From: UBA5287 sp041672395
GTDB taxonomy: Bacteria; Bacteroidota; Bacteroidia; Bacteroidales; Dysgonomonadaceae
Direction of reading: 5' to 3'
Assembly (NCBI GenBank): GCA_041672395.1
Contig: JBAYZS010000027.1
Location: 1 to 29,742 of the forward strand
Length of the DNA stretch: 29,742 nt
Shown here piece by piece: positions 15,728 through 25,132 of the stretch; position 1 is the stretch's first letter, and every line of letters starts with the position of its first letter. The position numbers were made by a program, and so were the translations under genes. Under the pieces are notes generated by a model. The model saw nothing but the letters and a program-made list of their open reading frames with translations. It ran no database searches and was not told where the DNA came from.

Positions 15728-17311
15728 ATGATCAAGATACTTACTTCACTTTTTGCTTTTTTTTCTATTGCAGCGGTACATTCTCAAAGCATTCAACAAA
15801 CACCCAAGTTGGTTATTGGCATTACAATTGATCAATTGCGTGGTGATTATCTGGAACTGTTTAAGGATACTTTTGGAGATAAGGGTTTTAAAAAATTATT
15901 GAACGAGGGATTGGTTTATTCTGATGTTGAGTTTAATTTTCCATATTTGGATGAAGCTTCTACTACCACTACCATTTATACCGGAACGAATCCTACTTTT
16001 CATGGAATTCAAGGTAATTCCAAATATTTAATCAAACAAAACAAAGAGGTATCATCATTTGCTGATATTTCATCTACAATTAATAATGCTGATGATCAAT
16101 TATCTCCATCACCTATAATAGTTTCTACTTTAACTGATGAGTTAAGTATCGCTTCAGGTGACAATTCTGATATTTTTTCGTTTGCACCAAATGCTATATC
16201 CGCTCTTTCTTCCGGAGGTCACACTGCAAGAGGTTCTTATTGGGTAGATGATTATAATGGGAGATGGATAACTAGTAAATATTACAATGCTTCGTATTCA
16301 TTTGTGGAAAAACATAATGGAAGCAATGAATCACTATACAAAAAAGGATTATCGCTTGTCTGGAAGCCGAGTATGCCTATTGCAAATTATGATGCATTCC
16401 CATACACGCGTAACATTATTGATTTTCAACATCAATTAGGTGCGACTAAAAATAATCGTTTTCATTTACTTAAACAGTCGCCTTTTATAAATTCAGACGT
16501 CAGGAAAATGGCAGAAAATGCCTTAATTGAAAACAAATTGGGGACAAGAACTTATCCTGACTTTCTTTCACTTACGTTTTATGCAGGTAATTATGAAAAT
16601 GCATTAGATAAGAATTATTCAATTGAAATCCAAGATATTTATTATCGTTTGGACCAGGAATTGGCACAACTTTTTGAAACGATTGACAAAACGATTGGTC
16701 TGGATAATACTTTAATTTTTGTAGTATCTACAGGGTATTTTAATGAGCAGGAAATTTATCCTGAAGGAATAAAATTATCAGGAGGTGAATTCAATCCTGA
16801 AAAAATAAGAGCTTTATTAAACATGTATTTGATGGCTGTTTATGGCCAAGGAGAATGGGTTACTAAATACTATAACCAACAGTATTTCTTAGATAGGGAT
16901 CTTATAGAAGACAAGAAAATTCCGCTTGCCGATATTCAACAAATTGCTGCAGAATTTTTAGTTCATTCGTCTGGAATTCATGATGTAATTACTTCACATC
17001 AAATGCTTCATGGCGCTTATAATCAGACTGTTCAATATTACAGGAATAGCTATTGTAAAGGTGTTTCAGGAGATTTATTTGTTGAACTGCAACCGGGATG
17101 GTCGGTAGTTAATGATAATAGTTCAACAAATATTAAAACAAGAAGTAATGCTGTGATTTCTCCTGCTATTTTTTTTGGAAATAATATTAAACCTCAAAGA
17201 ATTTCAACGCCAATAGATGCAACACAGATTGCTCCAAGTGTTGCTTACAGATTAAGAATTAGGGCTCCAAATGCTTCTAAAGGTGAAATTCTAAAAGAAC
17301 TACTCAATTAA
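15728..17311 (+). CDS. Alkaline-phosphatase-superfamily protein, probably catalytically degenerate
   Basis: I choose ATG 15728 (527 residues, signal peptide MIKILTSLFAFFSIAAVHSQ); the frame reaches back to a TTG at 15698, but the signal peptide begins at this ATG. The fold is that of PafA-like alkaline phosphatases and phosphodiesterases: KLVIGITIDQLRGDYL with Asp35, then STTTTIYTG with a nucleophile-position Thr near 81, and PTFHGIQGN. The remaining metal ligands are missing: the usual S-x-D-x-x-G-H segment reads TFYAGNYENALD (about 281-292), the T-A-D-H-G segment reads VSTGYFNEQE (about 333-342), and the late T-H-G-S-x-Y motif is not found. Hydrolysis therefore seems unlikely; a binding or scaffolding role in the periplasm is an inference. 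It lies 53 bases before secA. Confidence 0.8.
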   Translation: MIKILTSLFAFFSIAAVHSQSIQQTPKLVIGITIDQLRGDYLELFKDTFGDKGFKKLLNEGLVYSDVEFNFPYLDEASTTTTIYTGTNPTFHGIQGNSKYLIKQNKEVSSFADISSTINNADDQLSPSPIIVSTLTDELSIASGDNSDIFSFAPNAISALSSGGHTARGSYWVDDYNGRWITSKYYNASYSFVEKHNGSNESLYKKGLSLVWKPSMPIANYDAFPYTRNIIDFQHQLGATKNNRFHLLKQSPFINSDVRKMAENALIENKLGTRTYPDFLSLTFYAGNYENALDKNYSIEIQDIYYRLDQELAQLFETIDKTIGLDNTLIFVVSTGYFNEQEIYPEGIKLSGGEFNPEKIRALLNMYLMAVYGQGEWVTKYYNQQYFLDRDLIEDKKIPLADIQQIAAEFLVHSSGIHDVITSHQMLHGAYNQTVQYYRNSYCKGVSGDLFVELQPGWSVVNDNSSTNIKTRSNAVISPAIFFGNNIKPQRISTPIDATQIAPSVAYRLRIRAPNASKGEILKELLN

Positions 17312-17364
17312 ATTACAATTAATCAATTAATTAGGATTAAAAATTACACATAAGAAATAACAAA

Positions 17365-20300
17365 ATGGGATTAAATAATATTATATCGAAATTATTTGGC
17401 AATAAGGCACAACGAGATTTGAATGAAATCAGTCCGGAAGTACACAAAATACAGGCCGTTTATTCAATAATTGAAAAATTATCGAATGATGATTTACGAG
17501 CTAAAACTAAAGAACTTGAAAAACGTATTTTGGATTTTGTTGCTGAAGATAAAGAAAAGATTTTTGAAATTAAAACTGGAATAGAAAATCTCGAAATAGA
17601 GAAACGAGAAGAGGTCTGGAATCAGGTAGATAAATTGGAAAAGGATGTAACTGAAAAACTTGAAAAAATTTTAAATGAGGTTCTTCCTGAAGCCTTTTCA
17701 ATAATGAAGGATACGGCTCGTCGTTTTAAAGAGAATGAAACGATTGTGGTTACTGCTACGGATTTTGACAGAGATTTGGCAGCTAATCATGATTTTGTGC
17801 ATATAGAAGGTGATAAAGCAGTATATCTGAATCACTGGATTGCTGGAGGAAATGAAATAGTTTGGGACATGGTTCATTATGATGTCCAACTTTTTGGTGG
17901 TGTTGTATTGCATCAGGGAAAAATTGCTGAAATGGCTACAGGTGAAGGAAAAACTTTGGTGGCTACTTTACCTGTATTTCTAAACGCTTTGACTCACAAT
18001 GGCGTTCATGTTGTAACTGTGAACGATTATCTGTCAAAACGTGACTCGGAATGGATGGGACCACTTTACATGTTTCATGGATTATCCGTGGATTGTATTG
18101 ATAAACATGAGCCAAACTCAGAGTCTCGTAGGAATGCTTATGAAGCGGATATTACATTTGGCACAAATAATGAATTTGGTTTTGATTATTTGCGTGACAA
18201 TATGGCCGTTTCTCCAAAAGATTTGGTGCAACGTACGCATAACTATGCTATTGTTGATGAGGTCGACTCAGTATTGATTGATGATGCACGAACTCCATTG
18301 ATAATTAGTGGACCAGTAGCTAAAGGGGATGATCAACTTTTTGATGAATATCGTCCGCGTGTTGAAATTATTGTCAAAGCGCAACGTGATTTGACAACTC
18401 GATATCTTGCTGATGCAAAACAAAAAATGAATTCGGAAGATAAAAAAGATCAAGAAGAAGCAGCTTTAGCCCTTTTTCGTTCTTATAAAGGTATGCCAAA
18501 AAATAAACCTTTGATCAAATATTTAAGTGAACAAGGGGTGAAGGCTACTATGTTAAAAACTGAAGCTTTATATATGCAAGAGCAAAATAGGAATATGCAT
18601 ATTGCTACTGATCCTCTATATTTTGTGATTGACGAAAAGAATAATACAGTTGAACTTACCGAAAAAGGTATTGATTTACTTACCGGAAAATCAGATGATC
18701 CACAATTTTTTGTCTTACCTGATATTGGAACTCAACTTTCTGAATTGGAAAATGAAAATCTTACAGAAGAACAAAAACTCGAAAAGAAAGATGAATTTCT
18801 TCAAAATTATGCTATCAAATCTGAACGTGTTCATACTGTAAACCAACTACTTAAAGCTTATACGTTATTTGAAAAAGATGATGAGTATGTTGTCATTGAT
18901 AATAAGGTTAAGATTGTTGACGAGCAGACAGGACGTATAATGGAGGGACGTCGCTACTCAGATGGACTGCATCAGGCTATTGAAGCTAAGGAACATGTTA
19001 AAGTGGAGGCGGCAACGCAAACTTTTGCGACTATCACATTGCAAAATTACTTTCGTATGTATCATAAACTTGCAGGTATGACTGGTACAGCTGAAACGGA
19101 AGCAGGCGAGTTTTGGGATATTTACAAGCTTGATGTTGTGGTTATTCCTACGAATAAGCCTATTACTCGTAATGATATGAACGACCGTATCTATAAAACC
19201 AAACGTGAAAAATATAATGCAGTAATTGAGGAAATTCAACAAATGGTAGATGCTGGTCGCCCAGTTCTCGTTGGTACTACTTCAGTTGAGATTTCTGAGT
19301 TGTTAAGCAAAATGCTTACAATGAGAAAAATTAAACATAATGTATTAAATGCCAAGTTACACCAGCGAGAAGCAGAAATTGTGGCTACTGCTGGACAAAA
19401 AGGGATTGTAACCATAGCAACAAATATGGCGGGACGTGGTACAGACATTAAACTAAGTACTGAAGTGAAAAATGCTGGTGGTTTGGCTATTATTGGTACT
19501 GAACGCCATGAATCTCGTCGTGTTGACCGTCAGCTTCGTGGTCGTGCCGGACGTCAGGGGGACCCGGGTTCATCAATCTTCTTTGTTTCATTGGAAGATG
19601 ATTTGATGCGCTTATTCGCTACCGAAAGAATTGCAGGATTGATGGATAGAATGGGCTTCAAGGAGGGTGACGTTCTGGAACATAATATGTTAAGTAAATC
19701 TGTTGAACGTGCTCAGAAAAAGGTTGAAGAAGATAACTTTGGAATTCGTAAAAGATTACTAGAATATGATGACGTAATGAATTCACAACGTGAAGTAATT
19801 TATAAAAGACGTCGTCATGCTTTAATGGGTGAACGAATTGAGATGGACGTTGTAACAATGATACAAGAAACTGCTTTAAATCTTGTTGAAGAGAACGAAG
19901 ATGATTACGAAGGTTTGAAATTGGATGCTTTTAGAATAATGTCTGCTGAAGTTCCTTTTACAGAAGATGAAATGAAGCATTTCAAACTTGATGTTAAAGC
20001 TGAGCAGGTCTTTGAAAAAGCAATTAGTGGTTTCAAACGCAAGACTGAAAAAATGGCGGAAATTGCTCAGCCGGTTATAAAAGATGTATATGAAAATCAA
20101 GGTGCCAGATACCAAAATATTCTTATTCCAATAACTGACGGTAAACGCGTTTATAATGTTACTTGTAATCTGAAGGAAGCTTACGAATCAGGGTCTAAGG
20201 TTTTGGTAAAGGCTTTTGAAAAGTCTATATTGTTATTTACGATTGATGAAGCTTGGAAAGAACATCTTCGTGAAATGGATGATTTAAAACAATCAGTCCA

Positions 20301-20661
20301 GAATGCTAGCTATGAACAAAAGGATCCATTATTAATATATAAACTGGAATCCTTCAACATGTTTAAAATCATGGTGAATAATGTAAATACAAAAGCAGTA
20401 GCTATTTTAATGCGTGGACAGATACCGATTCAGAATCCTGAGAATATCCGTCAAGCTGCTCCTGAGCATAAAACGGATTTTAGTAAATATCGTACACAAA
20501 AAGATGAAGGAACTGGATTAGGGAGTAGAAATGCGAGTCAACCTCAGAAAGAACAGCAAAAACATGAACCTATTCGTGTTGAAAAAAAGGTTGGAAGAAA
20601 TGAGCCTTGTCCTTGTGGAAGTGGAAAAAAATATAAAAACTGTCACGGGAGAGAATCTTAG
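17365..20661 (+). CDS. secA: Preprotein translocase ATPase SecA
   Basis: The product has 1098 residues, longer than the about 900 of Proteobacterial SecA. The motor domains are complete: Walker A MATGEGKT near 190-197, Walker B/DEAD region VDEVDSVLID near 296-305, the GTTSVE segment, TNMAGRGTDI, and RQLRGRAGRQGDPG. The preprotein-binding and helical scaffold/wing regions follow. Extra length comes from a charged coiled insertion near the N-terminus (about 52-105) and one in the early motor region (about 330-480), both usual in Bacteroidota. The C-terminus carries the zinc-binding SEC-C motif CPCGSGKKYKNCH (Cys1082, Cys1084, Cys1093, His1094), which binds SecB or ribosomes. SecA drives proteins through SecYEG from the cytoplasmic face of the membrane. 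A terminator follows. Confidence 0.98.
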   Translation: MGLNNIISKLFGNKAQRDLNEISPEVHKIQAVYSIIEKLSNDDLRAKTKELEKRILDFVAEDKEKIFEIKTGIENLEIEKREEVWNQVDKLEKDVTEKLEKILNEVLPEAFSIMKDTARRFKENETIVVTATDFDRDLAANHDFVHIEGDKAVYLNHWIAGGNEIVWDMVHYDVQLFGGVVLHQGKIAEMATGEGKTLVATLPVFLNALTHNGVHVVTVNDYLSKRDSEWMGPLYMFHGLSVDCIDKHEPNSESRRNAYEADITFGTNNEFGFDYLRDNMAVSPKDLVQRTHNYAIVDEVDSVLIDDARTPLIISGPVAKGDDQLFDEYRPRVEIIVKAQRDLTTRYLADAKQKMNSEDKKDQEEAALALFRSYKGMPKNKPLIKYLSEQGVKATMLKTEALYMQEQNRNMHIATDPLYFVIDEKNNTVELTEKGIDLLTGKSDDPQFFVLPDIGTQLSELENENLTEEQKLEKKDEFLQNYAIKSERVHTVNQLLKAYTLFEKDDEYVVIDNKVKIVDEQTGRIMEGRRYSDGLHQAIEAKEHVKVEAATQTFATITLQNYFRMYHKLAGMTGTAETEAGEFWDIYKLDVVVIPTNKPITRNDMNDRIYKTKREKYNAVIEEIQQMVDAGRPVLVGTTSVEISELLSKMLTMRKIKHNVLNAKLHQREAEIVATAGQKGIVTIATNMAGRGTDIKLSTEVKNAGGLAIIGTERHESRRVDRQLRGRAGRQGDPGSSIFFVSLEDDLMRLFATERIAGLMDRMGFKEGDVLEHNMLSKSVERAQKKVEEDNFGIRKRLLEYDDVMNSQREVIYKRRRHALMGERIEMDVVTMIQETALNLVEENEDDYEGLKLDAFRIMSAEVPFTEDEMKHFKLDVKAEQVFEKAISGFKRKTEKMAEIAQPVIKDVYENQGARYQNILIPITDGKRVYNVTCNLKEAYESGSKVLVKAFEKSILLFTIDEAWKEHLREMDDLKQSVQNASYEQKDPLLIYKLESFNMFKIMVNNVNTKAVAILMRGQIPIQNPENIRQAAPEHKTDFSKYRTQKDEGTGLGSRNASQPQKEQQKHEPIRVEKKVGRNEPCPCGSGKKYKNCHGRES

Positions 20662-20683
20662 ATTCTTTATTTGAATATTTACG

Positions 20684-20713
20684 AAGCTCTTATTTTAGTT
20701 TATAAGAGCTTTT
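20684..20713 (+). terminator. Terminator after secA
   Basis: AAGCTCTTAT (20684-20693) pairs perfectly with ATAAGAGCTT (20702-20711) around the loop TTTAGTTT, followed by a short T run. Confidence 0.8.
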
Positions 20714-20767
20714 GAATATTAAAATAAAAGAGATTATTTGTAGATATTATCAAGTTATAATGGGCTT

Positions 20768-20796
20768 TTTGGTGCCAATTCAATTAGTTAAATTCG
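20768..20796 (+). promoter_or_regulatory. Possible gyrA promoter
   Basis: TTTG at 20768-20771 and TAAATTCG at 20789-20796 (one mismatch to TAnnTTTG) are 17 bases apart. This gives a leader of about 100 bases before gyrA. Nothing better was seen in the 242-base gap. Confidence 0.35.
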
Positions 20797-20903
20797 AAAA
20801 AAAGTAGTAACTTAGTATCGTTTTAATTCAAACCCAAAAAGACTGTTAAATCAGTTGATAGTTAGAAAGATAAAATTTTTATAAAAAGCGAGAAATTCAA
20901 AAA

Positions 20904-23435
20904 ATGACTGATCAAGAAGATAGAATTATCCCCATAAATATTGAGGATGAAATGAAATCGTCATACATCGATTATTCGATGTCTGTAATTGTTGCCAGAG
21001 CGCTACCTGATGTACGTGATGGATTTAAACCCGTTCATAGACGCATATTATTCGGAATGAATGGTTTGGGGAATACTTATGATAAACCAACAAAGAAATC
21101 GGCAAGAATCGTCGGTGAAGTACTTGGTAAGTACCATCCACATGGTGATTCATCGGTTTATAATGCTATGGTTAGGCTTGCTCAAGATTGGTCAATGCGC
21201 TATACACTAGTCGATGGGCAGGGTAATATGGGTAGCGTGGACGGAGATAGCCCTGCTGCTATGCGATATACAGAGGCTCGTTTGAATAGATTGGCAGAAG
21301 AGATGCTCCGAGATATAGAAAAGGATACAGTAGATTTCACATCTAATTTTGATGATACTTTAACTGAACCTTCTGTATTACCTTCTAGAATACCTAACTT
21401 ACTAATAAATGGTTCATCTGGTATTGCAGTTGGTATGGCAACAAATATTGCTCCTCATAATCTTACAGAGTGCATTAATGGGATAATTGCATATATTGAC
21501 AACCGGGAAATTGGTATTCCTGGTTTGATGAAATATATTAAAGGACCTGATTTTCCGACTGGAGGTTATATTTATGGTTACAAAGGTGTTCAAGATTCTT
21601 TTGAAACTGGTAGGGGACGTATTATAATACGAGGAAAAGCAGAAATTGAAACAGAAAAATCACACGATAAAATAGTTATTTCTGAAATTCCATATTTAGT
21701 TAACAAGGCAGAATTAATCAAACATATTGCTAGACTTGTTACTGATAAAAAAATAGAGGGAATTTCTAATGTAAATGATGAATCAGATCGTCAGGGAATG
21801 CGAATTGTGGTTGATGTTAAACGAGATGCAAATGCAAATATCGTTTTAAATAAATTATACAAACTCACAGCATTACAATCTTCTTTCAATTCAAATAATA
21901 TTGCTCTGGTTAAAGGAAAACCTTATATGCTAAACCTAAAGCAGATTATCGTACAATTTGTTGAACACCGTCATGAGGTAGTAATCAGACGTACTAAGTT
22001 CGACTTACGTAAGGCGGAAGAAAGAGCGCATATTTTGGAAGGTTTGATTATTGCATCAGATAATATTGATGAGGTCATTGCAATTATTCGTAGTTCAAGT
22101 AATCCTCAAGATGCAATTCAACGTTTGATTGAGCGTTTTGAATTATCTGAAATCCAATCTCGTGCAATAGTAGAAATGCGTTTACGTCAGTTAACAGGAT
22201 TAGAGCAAGATAAACTACACCTTGAATATGAGGAAATTGCAAAACAGATTGCTTATTTCAAAGAAATACTCTCGAATGATGAACTATGCATGAAAGTCAT
22301 AATAGATGAATTAATTGAAATAAGAGAGAAATATGGTGACGATCGCCGCACAGAAATAGTTTATGCTTCAGAAGAATTGGATCCTGAGGATTTCTATGCA
22401 GATGATGAAATGATTATAACTATATCTCACTTTGGTTATATTAAACGCACATTATTGACAGAATATCATTCCCAAAATAGAGGTGGAATTGGAGCAAAAG
22501 GAACTGAAACTCGTGAAGAAGATTTTGTAGAATATATTTATCCGGCTACTAATCATAACTATATGATGTTTTTTACCCAAAAAGGTAAATGTTTCTGGTT
22601 GAGAGTGTTTGATATTCCTGAGGGGACTAAAAACAGTAAAGGAAGAGCAATCCAAAATTTGTTGAATATTGATTCTGATGATTCTGTCACAGCATTTGTA
22701 AGAGTAAACAAACTAGACGATGAAGATTATAATAATACACATTTTTTGACTTTCTGTACAAAATATGGAATGATAAAAAAAACACTTCTTAAGGCATATT
22801 CACATCCGCGTCAAAATGGAGTAAGGGCAATAACTATTAATGACGATGATCAAGTAATATCTGTTCGATTAACAAATGGCAAGAAAGAGATTTTAATGGC
22901 CAACAGAAACGGTAGAGCTATTCGTTTTAATGAAACTGCTGTTCGTGCAATGGGAAGAACAGCTTCTGGAGTTCGTGGCATGAAACTTGATAATGATGGC
23001 GAAGATTATGTGGTTGGCATGATTTGTATTGATTCAAACACAAAAGATACCTTATTAGTTGTTTCAGAACATGGTTATGGAAAACGTTCATATCTCAATG
23101 ATGATGATGGTGAACCACTATACAGAAAAACCAATAGGGGAGGAAAGGGTGTTAAAACACTTAATATAACGGAAAAGACCGGAAAACTTGTAACTATTAA
23201 AAATGTTAATGAAAATAATGATTTAATGATTATTAACAAATCCGGGATTACTATACGTGTAAAAATTTCCGATATTCGCATAATGGGACGTTCAACTCAA
23301 GGAGTTAGGTTGATAAATCTTGATAAGAGAAATGATGAAATTGCATCAGTATGTAAAGTAAATTCAGAAGAACTTGAAAACAGTGAAACAACTGCTTTGA
23401 ATGATGATGTTGTAGATGAAACTAATAATGAATAA
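20904..23435 (+). CDS. gyrA: DNA gyrase subunit A
   Basis: The product has 843 residues. The breakage-reunion domain carries SYIDYSMSVIVARALPDVRD (20-39), the quinolone-determining region HPHGDSSVYN (78-87) and the catalytic tyrosine AAMRYTEARL at Tyr122, the same number as in E. coli. A coiled region around 360-460 and the C-terminal pinwheel beta-propeller follow; the propeller has a GyrA-box-like TNRGGKGVKT, a variant of the QRRGGKG box usual for gyrase. GyrA with GyrB introduces negative supercoils in an ATP-dependent reaction. Residue 87 is Asn where E. coli has Asp, and Ser83 is kept. The acidic C-terminal tail is short. It stands between a terminator and a TPR gene 102 bases on. Confidence 0.96.
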   Translation: MTDQEDRIIPINIEDEMKSSYIDYSMSVIVARALPDVRDGFKPVHRRILFGMNGLGNTYDKPTKKSARIVGEVLGKYHPHGDSSVYNAMVRLAQDWSMRYTLVDGQGNMGSVDGDSPAAMRYTEARLNRLAEEMLRDIEKDTVDFTSNFDDTLTEPSVLPSRIPNLLINGSSGIAVGMATNIAPHNLTECINGIIAYIDNREIGIPGLMKYIKGPDFPTGGYIYGYKGVQDSFETGRGRIIIRGKAEIETEKSHDKIVISEIPYLVNKAELIKHIARLVTDKKIEGISNVNDESDRQGMRIVVDVKRDANANIVLNKLYKLTALQSSFNSNNIALVKGKPYMLNLKQIIVQFVEHRHEVVIRRTKFDLRKAEERAHILEGLIIASDNIDEVIAIIRSSSNPQDAIQRLIERFELSEIQSRAIVEMRLRQLTGLEQDKLHLEYEEIAKQIAYFKEILSNDELCMKVIIDELIEIREKYGDDRRTEIVYASEELDPEDFYADDEMIITISHFGYIKRTLLTEYHSQNRGGIGAKGTETREEDFVEYIYPATNHNYMMFFTQKGKCFWLRVFDIPEGTKNSKGRAIQNLLNIDSDDSVTAFVRVNKLDDEDYNNTHFLTFCTKYGMIKKTLLKAYSHPRQNGVRAITINDDDQVISVRLTNGKKEILMANRNGRAIRFNETAVRAMGRTASGVRGMKLDNDGEDYVVGMICIDSNTKDTLLVVSEHGYGKRSYLNDDDGEPLYRKTNRGGKGVKTLNITEKTGKLVTIKNVNENNDLMIINKSGITIRVKISDIRIMGRSTQGVRLINLDKRNDEIASVCKVNSEELENSETTALNDDVVDETNNE

Positions 23436-23537
23436 ATACAAATCAATTATTCAAATTAAACTTTTACTTTAATTTATGTCTAAGAATACTGAATATTGTA
23501 ACAATAAAAATAGAATTAAAACATTAATCTACTAAAA

Positions 23538-24830
23538 ATGAATAAAATGAAAAAATTATTATTCTTTACTGTAGCCCTGTCATTACTATCTGTAGGTACA
23601 GTTTCCGCACAAAAAAATGCTGTAAAAAGTGCAAAACGAGCTCTTGATAGTAAAGATTTGAATGAAGCTCGTACATTAATGAAAGGAGCGATTACTAATC
23701 CTGAAAGTATGAATGATCCTGATACATGGAAAATCTATGGTGATATCGGCAATAAAGTTTTTGATGACGAAAGAATTAAACAAACACTTGGTCAAAAAGC
23801 TGATGATAATGCAATGTATAATGGACTTCTGGAATCATACTATCCATATGTAAAAGCTGATTCTCTCGGTCAATTACCTGATAGTAAAGGTAAAGTAAAA
23901 AATAAAGTAAGAAAAGATGTTGCAAGCATATTGAAAGCAAATCATCCTTACTATATTAATGGAGGAGTTTATTATAATGAACAAAAAAATTATAACAAAG
24001 CGACCGACTTTTTTGAGATATATTGGAATATTCCGTCTTTACCTATGTATGAAGGAGAAGCTAATGCTTTTGTAATAGACAGTACTTTTCAAATTATAAA
24101 ATATTATGCAATTATTACTTCTATTCAAGCTGAAAATTATTCGAAAGCAGAAAAATTACTAAATCGTGCTATTAATGAGCCATTTATTGAAAATACAGCA
24201 TTCATTGAAAGTGATTTATATGAATTATTAGCTAGTACTTATATTCAACAAGGAGATTCTGCAAAATATTTAGAAGTACTTTATAAAGGTGCTGAAAAAT
24301 TTCCAAAAAGCAAATATTTTATACCAAATCTTGTAAATGTATTTATTCGTAGAGGTGAAAATACTAAAGCATTAGATTATTTGGATGTTGCAATCAAAAA
24401 TGATCCTACAAATTCTTGTGATTTAAATAGTGTAAAAGGTGCTTTATTAGCTGAAAAAGGGAATTTTGATGCAGCTGAAATTGAATATAATAAAGCATTG
24501 GCGCAAGATCCAAATTGTGAAAGAGCATTAGAAGCTATAGCAGTAAATTATATTCTTCAAGCACAAGAGCTTAAAGAATTAACATCTAAATTAAGCGACA
24601 GACAAAAACAGATGGAAAATGACAAAAAAACGGTTGATTTTTATCAAAAATCTTTAGCTCCATTAGAAAAATATACTGCACTTCTAAAAGCACGAAATGC
24701 AGAGAAAGGTGAAATTAATCCTACTTACATGAAACTTCGGAATGTATATTATAACTTAAGTAATATGGGAGTAGATAAATCTAAAGAATTAGAAGTTATT
24801 GAAAAGGAATTAGGGGTTGAAAATCAATAA
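23538..24830 (+). CDS. Exported TPR-repeat protein
   Basis: The product has 430 residues with a signal peptide (about 1-24, ending VSAQ), so it is periplasmic or outer-envelope. An internal ATG at codon 4 is an alternative start. TPR-like helical pairs cover about 25-350: an N-terminal pair (ALDSKDLNEARTLMKGAI), then NYNKATDFFEIYWN, NYSKAEKLLNRAIN, and the clear repeats GENTKALDYLDVAIKNDP and GNFDAAEIEYNKALAQDP. The last 70 residues form a charged helical segment (KELTSKLSDRQKQMENDKKT). TPR proteins serve as protein-binding scaffolds; no partner can be named. The family is common in Bacteroidales. It ends at a strong terminator and may be co-transcribed with gyrA. Confidence 0.85.
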   Translation: MNKMKKLLFFTVALSLLSVGTVSAQKNAVKSAKRALDSKDLNEARTLMKGAITNPESMNDPDTWKIYGDIGNKVFDDERIKQTLGQKADDNAMYNGLLESYYPYVKADSLGQLPDSKGKVKNKVRKDVASILKANHPYYINGGVYYNEQKNYNKATDFFEIYWNIPSLPMYEGEANAFVIDSTFQIIKYYAIITSIQAENYSKAEKLLNRAINEPFIENTAFIESDLYELLASTYIQQGDSAKYLEVLYKGAEKFPKSKYFIPNLVNVFIRRGENTKALDYLDVAIKNDPTNSCDLNSVKGALLAEKGNFDAAEIEYNKALAQDPNCERALEAIAVNYILQAQELKELTSKLSDRQKQMENDKKTVDFYQKSLAPLEKYTALLKARNAEKGEINPTYMKLRNVYYNLSNMGVDKSKELEVIEKELGVENQ

Positions 24831-24848
24831 TATGCAATAGAATTAAAT

Positions 24849-24885
24849 AAAAAAGTGATATCTAAATAATAGATATCACTTTTTT
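24849..24885. terminator. Strong terminator after the TPR gene
   Basis: An A run then GTGATATCTA (24849-24864) pairs perfectly with TAGATATCAC then a T run (24870-24885), loop AATAA. It works in both directions. Confidence 0.92.
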
Positions 24886-25092
24886 ATTTAATAGAATGTT
24901 AACTTTACGTATTATATAATCTTTATTGTCATAAACGCGAAGAAGATAGTATACAATTCAAAAACATATTAGTTGTTTAATTCTTAATGATGGAACAACA
25001 TATTAAACATAATAGTAATTATATTGTTTTAATACCTTAGATTACTAATAAACAAACGATGATAAAACAGAAAATAATAAGCTTAAAAATAC

Positions 25093-25100
25093 TACCTTTG
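25093..25100 (+). promoter_or_regulatory. -7 box (TACCTTTG) of the purM-prfA-pyrF operon
   Basis: TACCTTTG is an exact TAnnTTTG match 32 bases upstream of the purM start. No TTTG -33 element is present at normal spacing. The rest of the 247-base gap is AT-rich and shows no other structure. Confidence 0.55.
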
Positions 25101-25132
25101 TAGATTGAAATCAACTTCAAAAATAATTTTAA

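Noticed and set aside
24886..25132. tRNA, small RNA or riboswitch upstream of purM
   Set aside because: I see no cloverleaf, purine-riboswitch core or strong stem in this AT-rich gap, only a -7 box.
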